Source: F23-D06 sp045116675 (lineage in GTDB: Bacteria; Bacteroidota; Bacteroidia; Bacteroidales; WCHB1-69). Taken from it: 27,582 nt of DNA. The stretch spans positions 1 to 27,582 of the forward strand of contig JBGUMF010000106.1 in NCBI GenBank assembly GCA_045116675.1. The letters are read 5' to 3'. The notes under the pieces were generated by a model. The model worked only from the letters and a program-made list of their open reading frames with translations. It made no database searches and was not told where the DNA came from. Each line of letters begins with the position of its first letter. Position 1 is the first letter of the stretch. This document shows, in pieces, positions 6,761 through 15,044 of the stretch. The position numbers were made by a program, and so were the translations under genes.

Positions 6761-8575
6761 ATGAAAAAAACACTGTTTTTTGTTCTCTTTTTCTTTGTGT
6801 CTCTATTTTTTCTTAATGCCCAGCCTGTGGTGAACGGCATCATGCAAGGCTCGCCGAATTCCTTTATAGTGGACCCGGCCACATGTGGTACGAATACAAG
6901 TTGGGCGAGGGCCTATCACTATGGCAGCGCACCTCATAGTAATAGTGCTTTAGACGAGGGCAATGTGAGTTATCAGGCTGGATCCGGCACGTGCGGCAAT
7001 CGCCCCTGCTTTGAACGGTTGACACGCACGCCCAACGAAGAAAACCCCAGTGATCCTCATGGGTGTTATGGTCCATCACACCTGCCCCTGCCTCAATTCC
7101 CTTTGAGTTGGGAATCGGATTCCTTTCCATCGGGAGTCCATTATGAGGAGGCGGTTATGCGTATGGGGCACATGTCTTCATCGACGTGCCAAAAGATGGA
7201 GTACTATTTCGTTCCGGATACCAACAAACCGGTGCTTTTGGTCGCATACGAATGTGTCATGCAAAATGGAGACCACCAGTGGCATCAGAATCCGGCTATC
7301 ACCATACAGGTGTTCCAATCTACAAATTCTTCCAATACCTCTTTTGAGACTTCGCCAATCAATTTGGGATATTATCCCGCTGATTATATGACCAATGGGA
7401 ATAACACACTTTATAGTGATCCGAGTTGTCCGAGAAACGCGAATTGGCCCTATTCCCGGTATCATTTTGTGCAAGACGGATACACAGGCAGCAGCTTGGA
7501 TCCAAATCCCCCATCTCCCAATTATTGTACCCCAAGCCGTTGGTGGAATGGGGCCAATTGGGGTATTACCCGTTGTGGCGGATATGGTAATTATACCTCC
7601 CATAAATATGTGGTGATGGCGTTCAATTTGATGGAACAGGCCCGCAACCAGCGGGCTGTGAAGTTCCAAATTTTAATTCGAGGTTGTTATGCCTCGGCTC
7701 ACGGTGCCTACATGTATTATACGGCCAAGATGGTACCGGGCAAGATTGGTGTTCGCCAGACGAGCGCGGACACGATGGAGTTGTCGGTGCCGTGGGGATT
7801 TGATGCGAACAATCCTGACAGTTATGTGTGGAAAAGCGGTTTGAACAAGGATACATGTGTGAATATGGCTGTATCTAATTTTTACAAAAAAATAATTCCT
7901 CGCGATCAGCTGATGCCCTACTACCGCTGCGAGATGGAATCGCAGACAGGTGTGCCATTCATTTATGAGATTCGTCCGCGTTTTTCGGAAATGACGGCCG
8001 ATTTCACGGCATCGCAGCAGGACACTGGCCTAGTTTCTGTATTTCATTTCACCGATCAAAGTAGTGTTTTGCGTATTACGCCGCCGTTCAGCGTTAATAG
8101 TATATCTGTACCCTCTGACACTGTGCAGGAACAGCCGCAGATTCTTCGCTGGTCGTGGGAAAAGGATTCAGCGCGGGTTGTCTTCGCGGAGAATGAGTAT
8201 ACTCCTGTATTAATGCTGCCCACGCCTGACCATAGGGATAGTATCCGTGTTGTGCTGGAGGTGGAGGACCCGGAAAGCGGTCTGCGGGATTCGGTGGCGA
8301 AAATCTTTTACTATGGTGTCAACACGGGAGTGGAAGGGTTCAAGGATGACGTGGTTCTTTACCCCAACCCCAACGGAGGCCGTTTCAGGGTGAGCAGTGC
8401 GCAGAGCGTAATGAGCAAGATAGAAGTGTATGACGTGTCGGGAAGACTGCTCCGGACAGTGGAGGTGAATGACAATAATGCTATTGTTGACATCGCCGAA
8501 TTGGCTTCGGGAATATATGTTGTACGCATCAATACGGATCGTGGCGTGCTTTCAAAGACTGTGATGAAACGATAA
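6761..8575 (+). CDS. Secreted cysteine-rich protein with T9SS type A sorting domain
   Basis: A 604-residue protein with a classic signal peptide (MKKTLFFVLFFFVSLFF...NAQ, cleavage near residue 21) and a C-terminal T9SS type A domain (about 531-604: VVLYPNPNGGRF, IEVYDVSGRLL, ASGIYVVRI, ending TVMKR). It should cross the outer membrane by the Por system and be attached to the surface or released. The body is not a family I recognise; it is rich in Tyr, Asn, Pro and Gly and has 12 cysteines, an even number consistent with disulfides. A stretch near residues 490-520 with DPESGLRDSVAKIFYYG looks like an Ig/PKD-like strand pattern. An upstream in-frame ATG at 6710 would give 17 extra residues before the signal peptide, so I start at 6761. 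Function unknown; adhesion or matrix binding is only a guess. Confidence 0.85.
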   Translation: MKKTLFFVLFFFVSLFFLNAQPVVNGIMQGSPNSFIVDPATCGTNTSWARAYHYGSAPHSNSALDEGNVSYQAGSGTCGNRPCFERLTRTPNEENPSDPHGCYGPSHLPLPQFPLSWESDSFPSGVHYEEAVMRMGHMSSSTCQKMEYYFVPDTNKPVLLVAYECVMQNGDHQWHQNPAITIQVFQSTNSSNTSFETSPINLGYYPADYMTNGNNTLYSDPSCPRNANWPYSRYHFVQDGYTGSSLDPNPPSPNYCTPSRWWNGANWGITRCGGYGNYTSHKYVVMAFNLMEQARNQRAVKFQILIRGCYASAHGAYMYYTAKMVPGKIGVRQTSADTMELSVPWGFDANNPDSYVWKSGLNKDTCVNMAVSNFYKKIIPRDQLMPYYRCEMESQTGVPFIYEIRPRFSEMTADFTASQQDTGLVSVFHFTDQSSVLRITPPFSVNSISVPSDTVQEQPQILRWSWEKDSARVVFAENEYTPVLMLPTPDHRDSIRVVLEVEDPESGLRDSVAKIFYYGVNTGVEGFKDDVVLYPNPNGGRFRVSSAQSVMSKIEVYDVSGRLLRTVEVNDNNAIVDIAELASGIYVVRINTDRGVLSKTVMKR

Positions 8576-8649
8576 CCGGTAGGGCTTAGGTTTAATAAAA
8601 GCAATTTCACGTAAAGGTGGTCAGTCGCCCCCGTTCCCTCAACTTTTTG

Positions 8650-8657
8650 TATTTTTG
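8650..8657 (+). promoter_or_regulatory. Putative -7 promoter element, very close to the following gene
   Basis: TATTTTTG followed by CC, an exact TAnnTTTG match, ending only 10 bases before the ATG at 8668. If real, the transcript leader is a few bases at most. No -33 element is evident. Confidence 0.45.
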
Positions 8658-8667
8658 CCACCCTTTT

Positions 8668-9621
8668 ATGAAGAAAGTCTTCGTCTATATGATCCTGTTC
8701 TGCTGCGGCCTCACCATGGCTGCCCAGAAGGACTACGGCTTCCGCCTGTGGGAGGACTCGCTGATAGCCCTGCGTGACCAGGTGATGAACGAACCCGACG
8801 AGACTGCCCGTCTGGCCCTGAACGAGGATTTCATGACCTTATTGGAAGAGGTTCTTCAACAACCGCATTCTTTTGAGCACAAGTGGGATTCTGTCAAGAA
8901 CTTCGCTGTGCTGGCCTCCCCTGACAATGTGTTCCGCATCTTCACTTGGTATGTGATGAAGCAGGATTATTCCGTGGAAAATTTCGGCTTTATCCAGATT
9001 TACAACGAAAGTCGAAAAAAATTCCTGCTCTTCCCCCTGTATGACAAACGCAATGCCATCGATTATCCCAAAACGATGATCGGTAACCATAACCGCTGGT
9101 ATGGGGCCGTTTATTATAAGATAATCCCAGTGAAAGAAAAGGATTTCACCTACTACACGCTGCTGGGATGGAACGGCAATAATCTGCTCACCAACCAGAA
9201 GATCATCGAGATACTTCATTTTAACAAGGAGAAGGTTCCGATTTTCGGAGGCCGCATTTTCAAAAATTATCCGGAAAAAGTGAGCCGCATTATTTTCGAA
9301 TATTCCAAAAATGCCACCCTCCACCTCAACTACGAGCAGCAGCAGTATCTGGTGAGCACAGGGAAATACAATCCCAAAACCAAGGAGATGGACTATAAGG
9401 CGGTGAATGCGCCGATGATCATCTTTGATGAGCTGATCCCGATGGAAGAGGGCCTCTCCAGCGCAGCTTTTCTGGTGCCCGAGTCCAGCCTGAGCCAAGG
9501 CTTTGTGGAGGAATCGGGCCGCTGGGTTTTCATGAAGAGCGTGCGCGGCACCAATCCCGACAAGGTGAAGCCCGACTACCATTATTCTCCTCGGCAGATT
9601 TATAACCCTCAAAATCATTAA
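8668..9621 (+). CDS. Secreted or periplasmic hypothetical protein
   Basis: A 317-residue protein with a signal peptide (MKKVFVYMILFCCGLTMAAQ, cleavage near residue 20). The mature part is mixed and aromatic-rich, with segments such as RWYGAVYYKIIPV and YYTLLGWNGNN, and no motif I can assign. The ORF could begin 51 bases upstream (ATG at 8617), but that places 17 residues before the signal peptide and upstream of the promoter-like element, so I chose 8668. It is the first gene of an apparent operon: manA begins 12 bases after its stop. No catalytic residues or membrane segments beyond the signal are visible. The genetic link to manA does not by itself indicate function. Confidence 0.8.
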   Translation: MKKVFVYMILFCCGLTMAAQKDYGFRLWEDSLIALRDQVMNEPDETARLALNEDFMTLLEEVLQQPHSFEHKWDSVKNFAVLASPDNVFRIFTWYVMKQDYSVENFGFIQIYNESRKKFLLFPLYDKRNAIDYPKTMIGNHNRWYGAVYYKIIPVKEKDFTYYTLLGWNGNNLLTNQKIIEILHFNKEKVPIFGGRIFKNYPEKVSRIIFEYSKNATLHLNYEQQQYLVSTGKYNPKTKEMDYKAVNAPMIIFDELIPMEEGLSSAAFLVPESSLSQGFVEESGRWVFMKSVRGTNPDKVKPDYHYSPRQIYNPQNH

Positions 9622-9633
9622 AATCAGAATAAT

Positions 9634-10617
9634 ATGCACTCTTCGCTCTATCCCTTTCGTTTCCAACCGATTGTAAAAGAGAAAATCTGGGGCGGCACCC
9701 GTATCGCCCGCCTGCTCGGGCGTGACACGGACTCCATGCCGTGTTGCGGCGAGAGCTGGGAAGTGTCCGGCCTTGTGGACGACGAGTCGGTGGTGACGAA
9801 TGGTTTCCTGGCGGAAAACAATCTCAACGAGCTTCTAGAAATCTACCTTACGGATTTGGTGGGTGAGGAGAACTATGAGAAATATGGCTTGGGCTTTCCT
9901 TTGCTAATCAAATACATAGATGCACAGGATAATCTCTCGGTGCAGGTGCACCCTGACGACGAGCTGGCGCAGAAGGAATACGGACAGAACGGCAAGACGG
10001 AGATGTGGCATGTGCTGGATGCCGAACCTGGCGGCGGCCTCTATATCGGCTTCAAGGAGAAACTGACGCTGGAGCAGATTGAGAATGCCGTGGATAGCGG
10101 CGCGTTGGCCGAGCTGCTGCGTTTCTATCCGGTAAGCCCCGGCGACACGTTCATGATTCCGGCAGGCACGGTCCATGCCATCGGCAAGGGCGTGCTCCTC
10201 GCGGAAATCCAGCAACCCTCCGACATCACTTTCCGCCTCTTTGACTGGAACCGTGTGGACGATGAGGGCAATTCCCGGGAACTCCACGTGGAAGAGGCCC
10301 TGAAAGCCATCCGCCTGGAGGAGAACGTCAGCGAGTTCAAGGTGGCGTATGATCCCAAACAAAATGCACTTGTAAGCCTTGTCCGCTCCCAGTATTTTAA
10401 TGTGGGCCGACTGGATTTAGACCAGCCATGGACGAAGAATCTGGTGACGTTGGACTCCTTTGTGATCTATATGTGCATCGAGGGACGTGCCGACATGCGC
10501 TTTGACGGCGGCAGCGAGACGATGAATAAAGGCGATGTGCTGTTGGTGCCCGCCGACATGCAGGAAATCACGCTGGTGCCGGCTCCGTCGGCCAGCCTGT
10601 TGGAAATCTACTGTTAA
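9634..10617 (+). CDS. manA: Mannose-6-phosphate isomerase, class I
   Basis: A 327-residue short type I phosphomannose isomerase. The zinc ligands are visible: QVHPDD (Gln104, His106), TEMWH (Glu123) and GTVHAIGKG (His181). KIWGG near the N-terminus, GESWEVSG (39-46) and ITFRLFDWNR are also typical. It interconverts mannose 6-phosphate and fructose 6-phosphate in the cytoplasm, feeding GDP-mannose and related nucleotide sugars or mannose catabolism. The length is that of the short bacterial form rather than the ~390-residue E. coli form. It sits 12 bases after a secreted hypothetical gene and its TAA directly abuts the ATG of trmN6, so the three genes are probably cotranscribed. Confidence 0.95.
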   Translation: MHSSLYPFRFQPIVKEKIWGGTRIARLLGRDTDSMPCCGESWEVSGLVDDESVVTNGFLAENNLNELLEIYLTDLVGEENYEKYGLGFPLLIKYIDAQDNLSVQVHPDDELAQKEYGQNGKTEMWHVLDAEPGGGLYIGFKEKLTLEQIENAVDSGALAELLRFYPVSPGDTFMIPAGTVHAIGKGVLLAEIQQPSDITFRLFDWNRVDDEGNSRELHVEEALKAIRLEENVSEFKVAYDPKQNALVSLVRSQYFNVGRLDLDQPWTKNLVTLDSFVIYMCIEGRADMRFDGGSETMNKGDVLLVPADMQEITLVPAPSASLLEIYC

Positions 10618-11358
10618 ATGGCCTCATTTCAGTTCAGAAAGTTTGTGTTGGAACACGACCGCAGCACGATGAAGATCGGCACGGATGCGGTTCTGTTGGC
10701 GGCGCTGACCGATGTGCAGGATGCACGGTCGCTGCTTGACATTGGCTGCGGCTGCGGGGTGGTGGCCTTCTGTGTGGCCCAGAAGATGGTGCGGCAGGGC
10801 GCCTCCGCGCTGGTGTACGGCGTGGATGCCGATGCTGATTCCGTGGCGGAGGCGCAGCAGAATGCCGTTACATATCCGTTGCTTCCCGCCGACAGTTTCC
10901 GGTTTGTGCATGGACGTATCCAGGATTTCGCCCAAATGGATACTGCTCCGAAATTCGATTTGATAGTTAGCAACCCACCCTTTTTCCATTGCGATTTGAA
11001 ACCTGCGGAGTCCTCCCGTTTGAAGAGCCGTCACGGTGACGGGCAGCTCTCGTTTGAGGAGTTGGTGGCGTGCGTGCGGGAATTGCTGCACGAAACGGGA
11101 CGTTTCACGTTGATTTTACCCACGGTGGAAGGCGGGGAGTTTGATGCTGTGGCGCGTGCGGCAGGATTGCATTGCAGCGCACGGACTTTCGTGCGGCCCA
11201 CCGCCAAAAAGCCCATCCATCGGGTGATACAGGAATATGGATGGAAAACATCTGATTGTAAAGAAAATACGCTCACTATCCGCGATGAGCAGAATTGCTA
11301 TACAGACGAGTATCTGGCGTTGGTGAAACCCTATCTGCTGCTCACCCCGAAAGCCTGA
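10618..11358 (+). CDS. trmN6: tRNA1(Val) (adenine(37)-N6)-methyltransferase, TrmN6/YfiC-like
   Basis: A 246-residue Rossmann-fold methyltransferase. The SAM-binding motif I is LLDIGCGCG (39-47) and the base-flipping N6-adenine motif is NPPF (119-122). The start FQFRKFVLEHDRSTMKIGTD is characteristic of the YfiC/TrmN6 family. It would methylate N6 of A37 in tRNA1-Val in the cytoplasm. The start codon follows the manA stop with no base between them, indicating coupled translation. An alternative is another small N6-adenine methyltransferase, but the N-terminus makes YfiC the best fit. Downstream is a 150-base gap before the next gene. Confidence 0.88.
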   Translation: MASFQFRKFVLEHDRSTMKIGTDAVLLAALTDVQDARSLLDIGCGCGVVAFCVAQKMVRQGASALVYGVDADADSVAEAQQNAVTYPLLPADSFRFVHGRIQDFAQMDTAPKFDLIVSNPPFFHCDLKPAESSRLKSRHGDGQLSFEELVACVRELLHETGRFTLILPTVEGGEFDAVARAAGLHCSARTFVRPTAKKPIHRVIQEYGWKTSDCKENTLTIRDEQNCYTDEYLALVKPYLLLTPKA

Positions 11359-11403
11359 TTGTCGGTTTGTTATCAGGGAACCATTTCATAACGATATTTT
11401 CGC

Positions 11404-11411
11404 TATTTTTG
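11404..11411 (+). promoter_or_regulatory. Putative -7 promoter element for the beta-barrel-like gene
   Basis: TATTTTTG followed by CC, an exact TAnnTTTG match, giving a leader of about 90-100 bases to the ATG at 11511. The leader holds a short perfect hairpin (CCGCA/TGCGG, 11461-11473). Confidence 0.5.
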
Positions 11412-11510
11412 CCCCTGCTAAAAATGTGGGAGGAAAGAGGGAATAGGAAGGATACCTTTACCGCACAATGCGGGGCAAATGGATGGGTTAAGGTTGCATA
11501 TTAAATTCTA

Positions 11511-12641
11511 ATGGCTATGAAAAAGATGACGTTGCGGATGATACGGGTGTTCGTCGTATTCTGTTTGGTGCTGGGTGCGCATCAGGCATTGGTCGCACAG
11601 GATAATGTGGCAAGAAATGCGATATATGTTCGCTACGTACCGGTAAAGGATGGACCTCAGAAGATACGGGCAAAGGACCCGACAGGGTATAAGACCCATA
11701 TTGACAGCCATTATACAATTGTGGACAACAGTATCATTGATCGTCTGAAACGGAAGAGCAGTGTTGCGTTTTGGTATGAGATTCTTCCAAGTGATACGGC
11801 AAGGCATTTTGTGGTGAAGGCCAAAACCAAGAGAAATACGATCGGATGCACAGCCTCGTATTATTTTTATGGGAAAAGTCCAAAGAAAAATGATTGGATA
11901 CAGGATCCGTATGCGAAAGATTTCGACGACGTTTCAAGTCGTATGACGGACTTTTCGGCGGGGTTGTATTTAGCGCATCAGCTATTTGCGACAGACCGGC
12001 ACCGCCTCAGTCTGGAACTGGCCGCAGGTTATCGTCAGACAAAATATTTTTTTGAAGCCGGACACTATTCTACTGTGTATGATGCGTTTGATCCGGCAGG
12101 AGTAGCGTATGAACGTCGGATTGAGGTGTCAGACTACAGCGAATCCCAGCTTTGGAGAACTATTTCGGTACCCATAGGCCTGCGCTATGACTGGTTTGCA
12201 TTAAAATTCATGTCTGTTTTTGTCGGAGGCGGATTGCAGAACGATTTCACTTTCCAGCAGATTTTCAATGCATCCGGGAATATCCGTTGTTCGGGGCAAT
12301 ATGGAGATGAATATGATAATGTCGTGATGGACCAGAACGGACAGTACGATTTCGGCACATTCCCGAACAATCATTTCAGGACGGAGGAAAAGGAAGGGGT
12401 GCGATATTCCATGTATGGCTATGGTACGGCGGGTTTGCAGTTTTTTATCGGGAAAACCATTTCTCTCGAAGTTGCAGGCTCTTACCATTGTATGTTATAT
12501 ACGGACTTGAAGAAAATGGCAGGTTCGGATTACCGGTTGGTCAGTTCCGCCTACAAACATCAGAGCATGATGTCGGTTCTCTCACCGTTTATGTTTCACC
12601 GGTGGGGCATTAATGCGAAGCTGAAATTCAATTTTAAATAA
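11511..12641 (+). CDS. Outer-membrane beta-barrel-like protein, hypothetical
   Basis: A 376-residue protein with a signal peptide (MKKMTLRMIRVFVVFCLVL...LVAQ; cleavage around residue 29). After an N-terminal segment of about 90 residues come alternating hydrophobic/polar strands typical of a small barrel: FSAGLYLAHQLFA, LSLELAAGYRQTKYFFEAG, VPIGLRYDWFALKFMSVFVG, YGTAGLQFFIGKTISLEVAGSYH, ending with a strand WGINAKLKFNFK whose last aromatic Phe precedes a Lys. It is probably in the outer membrane. I do not recognise a named family. The gene can start at 11511 or at the in-frame ATG at 11517; the second gives a cleaner MKK start. The convergent MATE gene ends 22 bases downstream, and no terminator is evident between them. 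Confidence 0.75.
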   Translation: MAMKKMTLRMIRVFVVFCLVLGAHQALVAQDNVARNAIYVRYVPVKDGPQKIRAKDPTGYKTHIDSHYTIVDNSIIDRLKRKSSVAFWYEILPSDTARHFVVKAKTKRNTIGCTASYYFYGKSPKKNDWIQDPYAKDFDDVSSRMTDFSAGLYLAHQLFATDRHRLSLELAAGYRQTKYFFEAGHYSTVYDAFDPAGVAYERRIEVSDYSESQLWRTISVPIGLRYDWFALKFMSVFVGGGLQNDFTFQQIFNASGNIRCSGQYGDEYDNVVMDQNGQYDFGTFPNNHFRTEEKEGVRYSMYGYGTAGLQFFIGKTISLEVAGSYHCMLYTDLKKMAGSDYRLVSSAYKHQSMMSVLSPFMFHRWGINAKLKFNFK

Positions 12642-12663
12642 AGAGGTGAAAAACAGGCACTGG

Positions 12664-14073
12664 TCACGCTTCTGCGGTGGCTTCTGTGCTGACCTTGCGC
12701 TCGTGGGGTGTGGGGGCTGTGAATATTTTGCGTTGGGAGAAGAGCAGTGCGGCGGCCAGCAAGGCTCCCATGACATCCGAAATGGTGCAGGCGGACCACA
12801 CACCCGTCAGCCCATCTAATCCGTTGTTGGTAAATAGAATAGGCATAATAAAAGCCAGCGGCAACAGGAATATCATTTGTCGTGACAGGCTGGTTACGAT
12901 GGCAATCCATGGTTTGTCAATGGATTGGAAAAATGTGGAGTTCACGATGGTGAACCCGATTAGCGGGAACATCACCATGAGGAATCGCATGGCTGGGATG
13001 CCGAGGCGGATAAGGTCGCGGTCGGAGGTGAAAATCTTCACCATGGTGGCGGGGAAAAGGCAGGAGACAAGGCTGCCGACAACGCCGATGATAAAGCATA
13101 TCTTCAAGGTCAGCACAAACACATGCTTGAGGCGGTCGGTGTGGCCGGCCCCGTAGTTGTAGCCGGCGATGGGTTGCATTCCCTGGCAGATGCCGATGAA
13201 GAGCATCACCATGAGGCTGGCGAAGGTGTTCACGATGCCGTAGATGCCTACAGCCAGGTCACCGCCGTAGCGCAACAGCTGGTTGTTCAGCATGGCCACC
13301 ACAAAGGAGGCGCACACGTTCATCAGGAACGGACTCATACCGATAAGCGTTATGTTTCTGAAAATGTATCCTTTAGGTTGCCATGCATGAGCCTTGAACC
13401 GGATGAATGAGGTCGGTTGGACGAAATGCAAAATGGCAACTAACGCTGTGATTGTCATGGAGATGGTGGTAGCCCAAGCTGCACCTGCGATGCCCAATCC
13501 CAAGCCGAAAATGAAAATGGGGTCCAAAATCATGTTGAGGACAGCCCCGCCCACCATGATGAACATCGACTTCATGGGGTATCCGGAGGCACGGATGAGG
13601 CCGGTAAGATTGAACATCATCGTGGTGAAGAACATGCCGGGCAGCACGATGTACATGTATTCGTGTGCGTAGGAAAGAGTCTGCGCCGTGGCCCCGAAAC
13701 TGGTCAGGATGCGGTCCATGAACAGATAGCCGAAGGTGACGAACAGACAGCCGATAAGGATGGTGTAAATCATACTGTTGCCCAGAATCTTTTCTGCCCA
13801 GCGAACATCTTTCTGGCCCAGCACAATGGACATGCGGGAGGAGGATCCCACGCCAATCAGGGAGCCGAATGCGTGGATGATGTTCATGAGGGGCATCGTG
13901 ATGGCCAGACCGGCGATGGCCAATGCGCCCACTCCATGCCCGATGAAGATACGATCTACAATATTATAAATAGAAGCAATGATCTGGCTGATAACGGCAG
14001 GCAGGGCATACTGCCACAGCAGATGTCCTATCCCTTCGGTCTCCAATTCTTTAGTGCGGTCTAATTCTTCCAC
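12664..14073 (-). CDS. MATE family multidrug/Na+-type exporter
   Basis: A 469-residue integral membrane protein with about 12 hydrophobic segments. The first MATE half carries LLWQYALPAVISQIIASIYNIVDRIFIG and GVGALAIAGLAITMPL, and the second half repeats the pattern with GIYGIVNTFASLMVMLFIGICQGMQPI, which is typical of the NorM/DinF-like branch common in gut anaerobes. Such proteins export cationic or organic compounds by antiport with Na+ or H+. The C-terminal tail is short, polar and cytoplasmic. The gene has its own -7 element at 14094-14101 and is convergent with the beta-barrel gene. The substrate cannot be inferred. Confidence 0.93.
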   Translation of the reverse strand: MEELDRTKELETEGIGHLLWQYALPAVISQIIASIYNIVDRIFIGHGVGALAIAGLAITMPLMNIIHAFGSLIGVGSSSRMSIVLGQKDVRWAEKILGNSMIYTILIGCLFVTFGYLFMDRILTSFGATAQTLSYAHEYMYIVLPGMFFTTMMFNLTGLIRASGYPMKSMFIMVGGAVLNMILDPIFIFGLGLGIAGAAWATTISMTITALVAILHFVQPTSFIRFKAHAWQPKGYIFRNITLIGMSPFLMNVCASFVVAMLNNQLLRYGGDLAVGIYGIVNTFASLMVMLFIGICQGMQPIAGYNYGAGHTDRLKHVFVLTLKICFIIGVVGSLVSCLFPATMVKIFTSDRDLIRLGIPAMRFLMVMFPLIGFTIVNSTFFQSIDKPWIAIVTSLSRQMIFLLPLAFIMPILFTNNGLDGLTGVWSACTISDVMGALLAAALLFSQRKIFTAPTPHERKVSTEATAEA

Positions 14074-14093
14074 GTTTTTTGTTTAAAAGTCAG

Positions 14094-14101
14094 CAAAAGT
14101 A
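14094..14101 (-). promoter_or_regulatory. Putative -7 promoter element for the MATE gene
   Basis: The minus strand reads TACTTTTG followed by C, matching TAnnTTTG, about 20 bases before the MATE ATG at 14073. It lies just after the stop of the SUMF1-fold gene. Confidence 0.5.
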
Positions 14102-14126
14102 AAAAATGTGTTGGCTTTATGTTGGG

Positions 14127-14969
14127 CTATTTGCTTTTGGGTACCAGTGCAATGCGGAAGCCGCAATCCTCATAGCGGGAATGGATGCTGCCTCGGTCGC
14201 GATAGGCACAGCGGTTGTACGGTGCCGAAAAGCTCCAACTGCCACCCCGCTGTACACGGTAGCTGCTCTCCTGCACATTCAGCGGGTCCTCCCATTCCGT
14301 ATTGGTCGAGTAGAAACCCTCATCGTACCAGTCCTCGCACCATTCCCATACATTGCCGCTCATGTCGAAAATGCCCAGTTCGTTGGCCGCCTTGGTCCGC
14401 ACATCGTGGGTGCGTTGGTTGCTGTTGTCATAGCTCCACGCAAGTTGTGCCAGATTGTTGCCGCCAGAATAGCGTGTGCCGGCACTTTTCATACCGCCGC
14501 GGGCGGCGTATTCCCATTGAGCCTCACTGGGCAGGGCAAAACGGTAACCCTCCGGAATCTCTTCAGCCAGATGTTTGTTCAGACGGATGATGAAACGACG
14601 GCATTCTTCCCAGCTCACACGCTCTACCGGAAGCAAGTTGCCTTTCCAGTAACTCGGATTGTTGTCACGGCCCATCACAGCCATCCACTGCGCCTGGGTG
14701 ATTTCTGTCTCGCCGATGTAGAAGTCTGCCAGCGTCACGGAATGTGACGGTACTTCCTCGGTCCGGCAGCTGTCATCCCTTTCGCTGGTGCAGCCCAGCT
14801 GCAGGTTCCCGCCCTTTACGAACACCATTTTTATCGGGACATTGTTCACATGGAATATGCGGTTGCCCGTAACTTGCGTCTGTGCTGAAAGCGTTCCCAC
14901 GCAGGTGGCAATCAGGATGAGAAGGCTCAATACTGCCGCTTCCCGTTTTATATTTGAAATGTTTTTCAT
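14127..14969 (-). CDS. Secreted SUMF1/FGE-fold protein, probably without formylglycine-generating activity
   Basis: A 280-residue protein with a signal peptide (residues 1-30, ending LSAQ) and a full formylglycine-generating-enzyme fold: VKGGNLQLG (51-59), VERVSWEECRRF (115-126), LPSEAQWEYAARGG (147-160), MSGNVWEWCEDWY (203-215) and RGGSW (241-245). In FGE the two active-site cysteines lie 3 and 8 residues after GGS; here those places hold Phe and Asn, so sulfatase activation is unlikely. Such proteins often act as binding, structural or other nonheme-iron proteins in Bacteroidales. The ORF extends to 15011, but the ATG at 14969 begins the signal peptide. It lies 75 bases after the TonB-dependent receptor stop on the same strand, so cotranscription is possible; a weak -7-like TATCTTTT also precedes it. 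Confidence 0.85.
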   Translation of the reverse strand: MKNISNIKREAAVLSLLILIATCVGTLSAQTQVTGNRIFHVNNVPIKMVFVKGGNLQLGCTSERDDSCRTEEVPSHSVTLADFYIGETEITQAQWMAVMGRDNNPSYWKGNLLPVERVSWEECRRFIIRLNKHLAEEIPEGYRFALPSEAQWEYAARGGMKSAGTRYSGGNNLAQLAWSYDNSNQRTHDVRTKAANELGIFDMSGNVWEWCEDWYDEGFYSTNTEWEDPLNVQESSYRVQRGGSWSFSAPYNRCAYRDRGSIHSRYEDCGFRIALVPKSK

Positions 14970-14982
14970 TATTGTTTTGCTA

Positions 14983-14990
14983 AAAAGATA
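14983..14990 (-). promoter_or_regulatory. Weak -7-like element before the SUMF1-fold gene
   Basis: The minus strand reads TATCTTTT, one base off TAnnTTTG, 13 bases before the ATG. It may allow expression separate from the receptor gene upstream; low confidence. Confidence 0.25.
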
Positions 14991-15044
14991 ATCATTATTG
15001 TTATAAAACATCAGTCAGTTTGTTTGCTTTATGGAGTTGTTGTG

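Noticed and set aside
8839..9666. 275-codon open frame on the minus strand
   Set aside because: It is antisense to the signal-peptide-bearing hypothetical protein and lacks any recognisable feature.
11295..11504. Short open frame of 69 codons before the barrel-like gene
   Set aside because: It begins inside trmN6 and crosses the promoter of the next gene.
14127..14969. Sulfatase-activating (formylglycine-generating) enzyme
   Set aside because: The fold fits, but both active-site cysteine positions are replaced and no sulfatase gene is nearby.
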